Positions 8,337-15,620 of a stretch of 43,142 nucleotides of DNA are shown piece by piece. Made by a program: the position numbers and the translations under genes. A model generated the notes under the pieces. It was not told the origin of the DNA. It searched no databases and was given only the letters and a program-made list of their open reading frames with translations. Source of the DNA: Staphylococcus petrasii (GTDB lineage Bacteria; Bacillota; Bacilli; Staphylococcales; Staphylococcaceae); contig NZ_PPRC01000044.1 of NCBI RefSeq assembly GCF_002902565.1, positions 1-43,142 on the forward strand, given 5' to 3'. Each line of letters begins with the position of its first letter. Positions within the stretch are counted from its first letter, which is position 1.

Positions 8337-9134
8337 CTATTTTAATACTTCTTGTTCAATGATTTGTAAAACACCTTGTTCATCATTACTTGGTGCAACA
8401 GCACTTGCGATATCAAATAAAGATTGGTCTTGGCTATTTGCCATTACATAACTATATTTCGCAAATTCTAACATGTCTTTATCGTTATTCGCATCCCCAA
8501 ATGCCATTAACTCTGACGCATCCATATTCCACTCATTTAATAAGCGTTTTAATGCTTGTCCTTTAGTCATATTAGGCATGATAATATCAATACTGTTATG
8601 ACCGCTTGAAACAAGTTTAATAGTATCACTAAACTTTTCTTCTAAATCAGTATCCAATGTTGAATGCGTATCGCGATTAATGTTTAACGCTATTTTGACA
8701 TACTCATCATCTGGTAACGGTTGAAATGAGTCGATTTCTTCTAATTGATGATAATAGAAATGTGCATCTTTCTTAAAAGCCTCACTTGTATCTTTTAAAA
8801 TATAAGCGCTTTTCAAACCACATACGATAAATTCATCAATCTTTCTTTCAATATTTAAGTAATTGACTACTTCCGTATAATCATCTTGATTAAAACTACG
8901 ATAATTATATAAGTCGGTACCATGGTAAATGACTGCCCCATTTTCCGAAATAAAGAACATATCCCTCTCACCAAATATTGATTTCAGTTTCGCAAATTGG
9001 TTACCACTCGCAGCGATAAATTCTATATTACGTTGCTTCAACTCTTGAAAAATCCTGTCAAAACGTGCTTTATCATATTCTTTATTCGAATCTAAAAATG
9101 TACCATCCATATCCACAGCAATTGCTTTAACCAT
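8337..9134 (-). CDS. Cof-type HAD-IIB family phosphatase
   Basis: 265-aa cytoplasmic haloacid-dehalogenase-like phosphatase of the Cof/YidA group. Motif I is DMDGTFLDS (nucleophile Asp-8), motif II is FIAASGNQF, a Lys is in MTKGQALKRLL, and motif IV is AFGDANNDKDML; a C2B cap lies in between. These enzymes hydrolyse sugar phosphates, nucleotides or flavin phosphates. Substrate cannot be read from sequence. The start follows AAGGGGGAACC. It is monocistronic and convergent with ldhD. Confidence 0.9.
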   Translation of the reverse strand: MVKAIAVDMDGTFLDSNKEYDKARFDRIFQELKQRNIEFIAASGNQFAKLKSIFGERDMFFISENGAVIYHGTDLYNYRSFNQDDYTEVVNYLNIERKIDEFIVCGLKSAYILKDTSEAFKKDAHFYYHQLEEIDSFQPLPDDEYVKIALNINRDTHSTLDTDLEEKFSDTIKLVSSGHNSIDIIMPNMTKGQALKRLLNEWNMDASELMAFGDANNDKDMLEFAKYSYVMANSQDQSLFDIASAVAPSNDEQGVLQIIEQEVLK

Positions 9135-9312
9135 AAAGGTTCCCCCTTGAGTTTAACGTCTTATTTAAAACAATTATATCTATCCCATTTTTATGATTAA
9201 AGTTTACTAAATAATGTTGAAACTATATTCATATTTAGAAATTAAATTCATGGGTTAAAATTAATTAATGCTATATTTATTCTTATAAGAACAAGTAACT
9301 TAAAAATAAAAA

Positions 9313-9339
9313 CCTCTTACTCATTGATAAAGTAAGAGG
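9313..9339 (-). terminator. srtA terminator
   Basis: The stem CCTCTTACT / AGTAAGAGG is followed on the minus strand by a T-rich tract. Confidence 0.85.
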
Positions 9340-9349
9340 AATTAAAAAT

Positions 9350-9958
9350 TTAGTTTATTTGTTTTGCTACGAAGATTTTACGTTTTTCCCAGATGCCTGT
9401 TTGTTCGTTGTAGTTGTCGCAGGTGATTAATGTTAATTGGTTTGTTTCGCCTTTGTGTTCATCTAACACCTTAACGTCGTCTGGGTTTACGTCTCGGATG
9501 CTTGTCATTTTATATTTACGTGTTTCATTACCTACTTTAAAGTAAACTTTGCTTCCTTTTTTGGCTGCTTTTAAGTTAGTAAATTGATAGTGTGGACGGT
9601 CAATAAAGGTATGTCCGGCTATTGAAATGTTTTGATCGTCTAATTTTTCATCTTCTTCTGCGAAACTTACACCACGATTTAATTGTTCTGGCGTAGCCGG
9701 TCCAGGATATACAGGTTCTTTAATTTCTGCATCTGGAATTGATATGTAACCTGCCATTTTGGATTTGTCTTTAGGAATGGTTGGTGTTTCCTTTTTCGTT
9801 GCTTCTTTTTTATCGTTTTTATCATATTGTTCAATTTTATTGTTATTATCTTTTTCATGGAGATAATTGTCTATATGTGGTTTGGCAAATAAATATACTG
9901 CCACTAGAATTAAGATGACGCCTATAATCGTCATTAAATGGCTTGTCCAATTCTTCAT
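9350..9958 (-). CDS. srtA: Sortase A, class A transpeptidase
   Basis: 202-aa housekeeping sortase that cleaves LPXTG between Thr and Gly and links the protein to the peptidoglycan cross-bridge. Residues 5-25 form the signal-anchor helix (HLMTIIGVILILVAVYLFA). The catalytic triad is visible: His-116 in IAGHTFID, Cys-180 in TLITCDNYN and Arg-193 in WEKRKIFVA. Length is close to the S. aureus enzyme (206 aa). An AAGGAGC ribosome site precedes the ATG. It is monocistronic. The LPLTG protein encoded at 3983-6208 is a likely substrate. Confidence 0.97.
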   Translation of the reverse strand: MKNWTSHLMTIIGVILILVAVYLFAKPHIDNYLHEKDNNNKIEQYDKNDKKEATKKETPTIPKDKSKMAGYISIPDAEIKEPVYPGPATPEQLNRGVSFAEEDEKLDDQNISIAGHTFIDRPHYQFTNLKAAKKGSKVYFKVGNETRKYKMTSIRDVNPDDVKVLDEHKGETNQLTLITCDNYNEQTGIWEKRKIFVAKQIN

Positions 9959-10124
9959 TATTTGGGTGCTCCTTTAAGCTTGTCGTTCTTTGCTCATAGT
10001 ATATCACTTTTAAATCGCTATTTTAATTTAATTCTTTATTTAGGTGTAAGCTTTAATTACAAACATTTGCCTCGTATAGGTTCAACCTTTTAAAATAAGA
10101 AAAAATACTAAAGTAGGTGGCAAC

Positions 10125-10619
10125 TTGATTAGAAACGCTGAAAGACAAGATTTATCTGCAATATTAGACATTTATAATGATGCAATCCTAAATAGTACGG
10201 CAGTGTAAACATATGACGCCCAAACGCTGAAAGAACGTGAAGCATGGTTTGAAGCTAAGTTACTCGCGAATGAGCCTATCTTTGTATTCGAATTAGATAA
10301 GAAAGTGGTTGGATTTGCGACTTATGGACAATTTAGAAATTGGCCAGCATATCTGTATTCAATTGAACATTCGATTTACGTTGATAAGGATTATCGTGGA
10401 AAAGGCATTGCCTCGCAACTGCTTAGTCACTTAATAGAAGATGCCAAACAAAGAAATTATCGCACTATTGTGGCAGGGATAGACGCTTTAAACGAGGGTA
10501 GCGTTAAATTGCATGAAAAATTTGGATTTACTCATGCAGGTACAATTAAAAATGTGGGATATAAATTTGAACGTTGGCTTGATCTTGCTTTTTATCAATA
10601 TGATTTATTCAACAAATAG
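10125..10619 (+). pseudogene. GNAT acetyltransferase (phosphinothricin-type) with an internal stop codon
   Basis: A continuous frame of 165 codons starts with TTG (10125) behind AGGTGG and is interrupted only by TAA at 10206-10208, codon 28. It encodes a GNAT N-acetyltransferase like those annotated phosphinothricin acetyltransferase: IRNAERQDLSAILDIYNDAI, then VVGFATYGQFRNWPAY and the acetyl-CoA motif VDKDYRGKGIASQLLSHLI. In relatives, the motif NSTAVY-TYD suggests the stop replaces a Tyr codon by one base change. No frameshift is present, so the lesion looks recent. A GTG inside the gene at 10305 could begin a 104-residue fragment keeping the CoA motif, but I see no good ribosome site there. 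A sequencing error is the alternative. Confidence 0.85.
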
Positions 10620-10650
10620 TTTTTGTCTCATTTTTCCCTAGAGATGAAAA

Positions 10651-10680
10651 AACAAGTGAACGATTATTCGTCCACTTGTT
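10651..10680 (-). terminator. Terminator overlapping the end of the small membrane protein gene
   Basis: AACAAGTG / CACTTGTT with an inner ACG/CGT pairing is followed on the minus strand by TTTTTT. The hairpin includes the stop codon of the 77-residue gene. Confidence 0.75.
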
Positions 10681-10897
10681 GTTCTTGAAATGTATAAAAT
10701 CTTTCTTTTAATTCTTCTATTTTTTTCCTCTTTTTCTCTTCAATAACAAAACTCACATAATAAAACAGAAATACTAAAATCATGCTTAATGACATTGATT
10801 CAAATAAGAGATTCTCCCAAGTTCCCTTTACTGTGAAATAATGTGTAATCGTTGTGTTAATGACGAATACTAAAAAGATGATACTTAATCTAAGCAT
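10664..10897 (-). CDS. Small two-helix membrane protein, unknown function
   Basis: 77-aa protein with two predicted membrane helices, residues 3-20 (RLSIIFLVFVINTTITHY) and about 33-51 (ESMSLSMILVFLFYYVSFV). A highly charged C-terminal tail follows (EEKKRKKIEELKERF), probably helical and cytoplasmic. AAAGGGG lies a few bases before the ATG and a terminator overlaps the stop, which support a real gene. I do not recognise a family. Confidence 0.7.
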   Translation of the reverse strand: MLRLSIIFLVFVINTTITHYFTVKGTWENLLFESMSLSMILVFLFYYVSFVIEEKKRKKIEELKERFYTFQEQQVDE

Positions 10898-11025
10898 ATC
10901 ATCAGCCCCTTTGGAGTTATTTTATACACATGGGTGAAATTTTGCAATAACTTTTTTAATTTTCTGTAAATTATTTTTAAGATTTTGTATATTTGGGACT
11001 GCCTTTTCAAAAAACAATAAAAAAA

Positions 11026-11062
11026 ACCATCCTTGAATGTATTAATCACATTCAAGAATGGT
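11026..11062 (-). terminator. Terminator of the pfoR-sdaAB-sdaAA operon
   Basis: ACCATCCTTGAATGT pairs with ACATTCAAGAATGGT (one wobble) around 7 bases and is followed by a run of T on the minus strand. Confidence 0.9.
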
Positions 11063-11085
11063 GTGTTATTAGAGTTAATTATAAA

Positions 11086-11985
11086 TTAGTTTTTAACTGG
11101 GTTTTCTGGTGCGTCAGCAAAGATTTTCTTCTTGATTGCTTCACCAGTTGGTGTACCTGCTAAGCCACCAAGACCAGTTTCTCTAAGTTCTGCTGGTAAG
11201 CCACGACCGATTTTATCCATTGCTTCGATAACTTCGTCAACTGGGATACGGCTTTCTACGCCAGCTAATGCTAAGTCAGCTGAAATTAATGCGTTACCAG
11301 AACCAATTGCGTTACGCATTACGCATGGGATTTCAACTAATCCACCTACTGGGTCACATACAAGACCTAATAAGTTACTGATTGCTAATGCCATTGCATG
11401 ACCTGATGCTTCTGGTTCGCCGCCTGTAATTGCTACAGCTGAAGCTGCTGCCATTGCTGATGCAGAACCAACTTCTGCTTGGCAACCACCAGTTGCGCCG
11501 GCAACGCTTGCGTTATTGGCAATAACACGACCGAATAATGAAGCAACAAATAAGAAATCAATCATTTGATCTTCTGTTAAGTTGTGTGTTTTTTCTAATT
11601 TGAATAATACGCCAGGAATAGTACCTGAGGAACCTGCTGTTGGTGTAGCACAAATGATACCCATTGCTGCGTTAACTTCGTTTGTTGCTACAGCACCTTT
11701 AACAGCTTCCATCATTTCGTAGCCAGCTAAGGCATGATTATTTTCATTATAATCACGAATTTTTGCTGCATCGTGACCTGTATAACCTGTTACACTTTCA
11801 ACACCGTCGCCTGTTGTACCTTTTTTAACGGCGTCACGCATAACTTCTAGGTTTTGTTTCATTGTTTCTCTAACTTCTTCGCGAGATTTACCAGAAAGCT
11901 CCATCTCTTCTTTAATCATGATATCCGCGAAAGACATTTTGTTTTCTACTGCGTAGTCTATAGTTTCTCTAATTGAATCAAACAT
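11086..11985 (-). CDS. sdaAA: L-serine dehydratase, iron-sulfur-dependent, alpha subunit
   Basis: 299-aa catalytic subunit of the oxygen-sensitive [4Fe-4S] L-serine ammonia-lyase, which turns serine into pyruvate and ammonia. Conserved Cys residues for the cluster lie in IICATPTAGSSG, GGCQAEVG and LVCDPVGGLVEIPC. ATG at 11985 is the likely start, 7 bases after AGGGGG; a TTG two codons earlier is too close to the ribosome site. It is the last gene of a three-gene operon, 13 bases after sdaAB. The two-subunit layout is typical of Firmicutes. Confidence 0.96.
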   Translation of the reverse strand: MFDSIRETIDYAVENKMSFADIMIKEEMELSGKSREEVRETMKQNLEVMRDAVKKGTTGDGVESVTGYTGHDAAKIRDYNENNHALAGYEMMEAVKGAVATNEVNAAMGIICATPTAGSSGTIPGVLFKLEKTHNLTEDQMIDFLFVASLFGRVIANNASVAGATGGCQAEVGSASAMAAASAVAITGGEPEASGHAMALAISNLLGLVCDPVGGLVEIPCVMRNAIGSGNALISADLALAGVESRIPVDEVIEAMDKIGRGLPAELRETGLGGLAGTPTGEAIKKKIFADAPENPVKN

Positions 11986-11998
11986 ATTCAATCCCCCT

Positions 11999-12685
11999 CT
12001 ATTTTATATAGGATATGTTTAAGTGACTATATTTTTCTCTAATTTGATTTAACGTTGATTCAGGTAATGCTTTAGTTAATGGTAAAACCGCTAAACTATG
12101 ATCTTTGCCCGTTTCGATCATTTCCTCATCAATTGACGCACCAAGTTCACTGATATCATTTAAGAAATGATTGACTTCTGATTTGTCAATTTTGCCGTCC
12201 ATTTCTAAGATAGGTAAACCGTGGTCAAAGTTAACTTCTAGTCCTTCAACACTAATTCTTCTTAATTTAATTGTACCGCCACCAATTGAGTTACCGATAA
12301 CTTCAATATGGCGACCTTTAGCTTCTGCAATTAAGTAAGCACAGTTAGGGTGCTCACCAATGCTTTCGTCGTCTTCTTCTATAATATCAATATCAATATT
12401 TTGGTCTTTAGCAATTGTTATAGCATCTTTAATACGACTATCAAATGTGCTATAACCCATTGAACCACCGATAACTGCTAAGTCAGTACCGTGACCTTGG
12501 TGTGTTTTTGCGAAAGATTCATAATAGTGAATTGTTAATTTTTCAGGTTGCATATTGCCTAATACTGAATAGGCAGCATTTCCAATTTTAACAGCTCCTG
12601 CTGTATGAGAACTTGAAGGTCCCATCATAACAGGGCCGATGATATCAAATGCACTTTGATAATCGTAGCTTTTTTTAGTAGCCAT
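11999..12685 (-). CDS. sdaAB: L-serine dehydratase, iron-sulfur-dependent, beta subunit
   Basis: 228-aa regulatory subunit pairing with SdaAA. It has the N-terminal beta-domain motif IGPVMMGPSSSHTAGA and KGRHIEVIGNSIGGGTIKL. The C terminus is shorter than in single-chain enzymes; a region after residue 155 could hold a small ligand-binding domain of ACT type, as in other beta subunits. The start is 2 bases past the stop of the PfoR-like gene, with AAGGAGAG upstream, so the three genes are very likely co-transcribed. Confidence 0.95.
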   Translation of the reverse strand: MATKKSYDYQSAFDIIGPVMMGPSSSHTAGAVKIGNAAYSVLGNMQPEKLTIHYYESFAKTHQGHGTDLAVIGGSMGYSTFDSRIKDAITIAKDQNIDIDIIEEDDESIGEHPNCAYLIAEAKGRHIEVIGNSIGGGTIKLRRISVEGLEVNFDHGLPILEMDGKIDKSEVNHFLNDISELGASIDEEMIETGKDHSLAVLPLTKALPESTLNQIREKYSHLNISYIK

Positions 12686-12687
12686 TA

Positions 12688-13734
12688 TTAAACACTCTCC
12701 TTAGGTTGTTTCTGTTTACTAGGCAATTTCATACTCATATTCATTAAGTTGAATTTTTTGATTAATGTACTGAAGATAAATGCTAAAATCACGCTTGAGA
12801 TTGCAACTGCAATAATTGTAAGAATTGATCTAGTTGCATCATTAAAGCCGAATAATACGATTGCGCCTGCAATTGGTGTTGCCATACCTTTAACATTTAT
12901 TACTAGTCCACTAAATGTTACGATACATGCATTTACCACACCGATAATGGCATTTGATCCGTATAATTGTAAAGGATATTTAGCAATTAAATCGATTTGT
13001 GTTAATGGTTCAATGAAGACAGCAAATGCTTTTGATTTACTACCGCCAATGTTAAGTCTGCTGAATAATACAGCGTTTACGAATGAAGAACCAGTACATG
13101 TTAATGCACCGATAGCCATTGGAATTCCAGTTAATCCTAACAAGCTTGTTAATACCATTGAACTTAATGGTGTCATTCCTGTTACTGGAATTACTAGTCC
13201 TAAAATAACTGCTAATGCATATGGATGACTGTCACCAACAGAAGTAATCGCGCCACCAATTTGATGTAATACAGCCATAACTCCTGGGCTAATAAGTTTC
13301 GCTAATCCAAATGCAATCGCTGGTGTTAATAAAATTACAACGATTAAGTCTAAACCTTCTGGAACTTTCTTCTCGATAAATTTAATACCGAAAGCAACTA
13401 AGTAAGCTGCGATGAATGCTGGTAATAATTTAAAGTCATGTAAGACTAAACCTACAATAACTGCAAATACAGGTGAAACGCCAAGATTGATACATGTTAA
13501 AATCCCAACTGCAACCCCTGCTAAACTTCCTACTAAATCACCAATTGTTTGGAAAAATTGGATATGAAATACGCCACCAATAGCGTAACTTAAGAACGCT
13601 TGTGGTAAAAATGTTGCACAAGCAGCCCCTGATAATGCTTGTAGTCCTTGTTTACCGTATGGCGCAAAGTTTAAGAATAGCGTCATAACGATAAGCACTA
13701 ATACAAGGGTGCCCACTCCTAGAATAATATTCAT
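12688..13734 (-). CDS. PfoR-like PTS EIIC-type membrane protein
   Basis: 348-aa integral membrane protein with about nine hydrophobic segments, of the PfoR/PTS_EIIC_2 family (GIPMAIGALTCTGSSFVNAVLF; VIPVTGMTPLSSMVLTS). Clostridial PfoR was named as a regulator of perfringolysin, but the sequence is that of a transporter. It is the first gene of the operon with sdaAB and sdaAA, so it may import serine or a precursor; that role is an inference. The upstream region has a cre-like site (13787-13802) and a Rex/ArcR-like palindrome (13831-13848). No PTS EIIA or EIIB domain is attached. Confidence 0.85.
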   Translation of the reverse strand: MNIILGVGTLVLVLIVMTLFLNFAPYGKQGLQALSGAACATFLPQAFLSYAIGGVFHIQFFQTIGDLVGSLAGVAVGILTCINLGVSPVFAVIVGLVLHDFKLLPAFIAAYLVAFGIKFIEKKVPEGLDLIVVILLTPAIAFGLAKLISPGVMAVLHQIGGAITSVGDSHPYALAVILGLVIPVTGMTPLSSMVLTSLLGLTGIPMAIGALTCTGSSFVNAVLFSRLNIGGSKSKAFAVFIEPLTQIDLIAKYPLQLYGSNAIIGVVNACIVTFSGLVINVKGMATPIAGAIVLFGFNDATRSILTIIAVAISSVILAFIFSTLIKKFNLMNMSMKLPSKQKQPKESV

Positions 13735-13786
13735 TCCCCAAAACCTCTTTCTATTTATTTATTAACCATGATTATGGTACACCCAT

Positions 13787-13802
13787 TGGAAAACGATTTC
13801 AA
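13787..13802 (-). promoter_or_regulatory. cre-like site upstream of the pfoR-sda operon
   Basis: On the minus strand the sequence TTGAAATCGTTTTCCA fits the cre consensus at all but one position (C at position 15). It lies 53 bases before the PfoR-like start, so CcpA could repress the operon during growth on glucose. Confidence 0.6.
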
Positions 13803-13830
13803 TACATCTAAAGAGTCAAATACGACCAAA

Positions 13831-13848
13831 TTGTGAAATAAATCACAT
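13831..13848 (-). promoter_or_regulatory. Rex- or ArcR-like palindrome upstream of the pfoR-sda operon
   Basis: TTGTGAAATAAATCACAT is two bases off the Rex consensus and a perfect fit to TGTGA-N6-TCACA, the CRP-type pattern of staphylococcal ArcR. Control by oxygen or redox state would suit the oxygen-sensitive iron-sulfur enzyme. It could instead act on the plus-strand transcript inferred at 13925-14126. Confidence 0.5.
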
Positions 13849-13924
13849 TTTGATACTTTTTGAGGAATTAAAAAATTTAATTTTGCTAAAAATTGTTAAC
13901 AAATAAATAATAATTAACATTTTA

Positions 13925-14126
13925 CACTGTAAAAAGTAACTTTGCAAACTACTTATCCCAATTCTAAAATGTTTGTAAAAATGCAATTTATTGTGTAGTT
14001 ATCTTCGAATGCATCTTCACTGTAACGTCATTTTAGATAAGAATCTAATATTTTGCTTGCACATAAATAGCAAGCGAGAAATAAAAATCATTTGAGATTT
14101 ATTATTTACACGCTTGCTATATTTTT
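13925..14126 (+). ncRNA. Candidate small RNA in the pfoR upstream gap
   Basis: The 564-base gap has no credible gene but is structured. CTTAT and CTAAAATG (13952-13971) pair with CATTTTAG-ATAAG (14029-14041), enclosing about 57 bases. A strong plus-strand terminator follows at 14067-14120, though no plus-strand gene lies upstream. A possible promoter is TTGCTA (13883-13888) with AATAAT 17 bases on. The 5' end is a guess and I cannot match it to a named staphylococcal RNA. Confidence 0.4.
14067..14120 (+). terminator. Plus-strand terminator with no gene upstream
   Basis: A perfect 10-bp closing stem (ATAGCAAGCG / CGCTTGCTAT) with an A/T-rich inner stem is followed by ATTTTTTAAA. It probably ends the candidate small RNA. 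The rest of the gap, 14130-14298, is AT-rich and shows nothing I can name. Confidence 0.8.
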
Positions 14127-14298
14127 TAAACATTTATATATTTTACCATAAATCTTTTAACTTTATCGGATAATCTATCATAAATGTTATTACATTATAT
14201 CAAATTTTACCAATTACTTATTAATATAATTCATTAACTATTTAACTCGTTGTTTCAAGGGCCATTCTATGGAGGCGCTCTAATTAAATAATGCTTAT

Positions 14299-15333
14299 TT
14301 ATGACGAAGCCCCTACCAATATTTCAATTAATTCATGGTATTGGCGCTTAGTTATGAATTCTGTCGGTTTATAATTTTTATGGAAAAGTTGGTTATATAA
14401 TTGAAATGCTATGTCTCGAGGAACTAAGTTAATTGAGTTAGTGGTTTGCAACCATTCTAAGAAGGATAGTTGTACGTTGTCTCGTTTATAAGAAATAATG
14501 AGTTGTTTAAACGTATCAAAATTAAACAGAGGTTGTTTAGGATATAAGTTGATACATGAGTTTAAATTCTGAGAAAGTAATAAATTGTGTTTTGTTAGGC
14601 GATATTCTTCTAATATTAAATTTTCAGGAAATTTAAGTATGGTGAGGAATAATTCTAATAAAAAGGATTGTTTAGAAGACTGGTCGTTTAAGGATTTACC
14701 TATTTCTATTGTAGGCGCATATTTACAATAAGCGCTAAGATGCACTTCTAGTATACTCTCATTATTATGATTAGAAGTTAAGGCACTTAAAGAGAGTTCT
14801 ATTTTATAGTCTTTTAGTTCACAATATAAAATATCATTTTTAATCTTTATTTCAAATTTTGCTTTTTGGAGATGTGTACAAAGTATTTTAAATAACAATA
14901 AGTATTTTGAGGATAATGAAGCGCTGAAATTTAAATTTGCTAAAAGTGGTTTTATTTGGTCATCAGTAAATGGAAAGTTGCGTTTTTGTAATGTCTTAGA
15001 TTTTAAATTAATGCTTTGTAGATAATAATAAGAAGTAATAATCTGATCATGTATATCTTGTGGATACAAATTAAGAAAGTATAAATCGTCGAGTGTGTGA
15101 TTAAGTGGAGGTTCTTCTTTCAATGAAATAAGTAAGGAAGAATCATCTAATGAAAATAATTTCTTTGAGGGAGATAAAATGTGCTGTTCTAATTGGTCTC
15201 TATCCGGTAATGGAATGCCGTGTTTGTGTAGGGTGGCCTGCAAAGCCTCGTAATCTAATTCATTAATGTAGGCAAACGTTCTTAAATGATTACGCCAGAC
15301 ACTTTCATAAAGTTCTTGTTTATTAATTAACAT
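14299..15333 (-). CDS. Protein of unknown function with a possible N-terminal DNA-binding segment
   Basis: 344-aa protein that I do not recognise as a named family. Residues 1-50 (KQELYESVW, then LDYEALQATLHKHGIPLPDR) resemble the short segment YDLVW...L.K.C....IP.PPRGYW in many uncharacterised bacterial proteins, which looks helix-turn-helix-like. The rest is leucine-, lysine- and asparagine-rich, with no signal peptide or membrane helix. ATG at 15333 is preferred because AAAGG is 9 bases upstream; an ATG at 15342 directly abuts that site. It stands alone between the serine operon and a kinase gene. No clear terminator follows. It could be a regulator, but nothing shows a target. Confidence 0.75.
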   Translation of the reverse strand: MLINKQELYESVWRNHLRTFAYINELDYEALQATLHKHGIPLPDRDQLEQHILSPSKKLFSLDDSSLLISLKEEPPLNHTLDDLYFLNLYPQDIHDQIITSYYYLQSINLKSKTLQKRNFPFTDDQIKPLLANLNFSASLSSKYLLLFKILCTHLQKAKFEIKIKNDILYCELKDYKIELSLSALTSNHNNESILEVHLSAYCKYAPTIEIGKSLNDQSSKQSFLLELFLTILKFPENLILEEYRLTKHNLLLSQNLNSCINLYPKQPLFNFDTFKQLIISYKRDNVQLSFLEWLQTTNSINLVPRDIAFQLYNQLFHKNYKPTEFITKRQYHELIEILVGASS

Positions 15334-15575
15334 ATTCTTCATCCTTTCGTTGTTGGAACATAGTCATGATGTCTTAAAGGATTATATTTTATAGTCATAT
15401 TAAACGCTTATTTTATATTTTTGTCAATATAATTCCATTTAAAATAGATATTTTTATTTATAAATTATTTCTAGCCATTTGCCTCAAAAATTCATTTTAC
15501 AAATATTTATTTTCTGTAGATAAAATCATTCAAAAATTAATAATTTGCGTGTTCCCCTGTTAAGCATCAAAAAAA

Positions 15576-15605
15576 AGAAACGAACTTTTCATCAAGCTCG
15601 TTTCT
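15576..15605 (-). terminator. xylB terminator
   Basis: AGAAACGA / TCGTTTCT with inner pairing CTT/AAG is followed by TTTTTTGATGC on the minus strand. Confidence 0.8.
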
Positions 15606-15620
15606 CTTTTATTTTACTTT

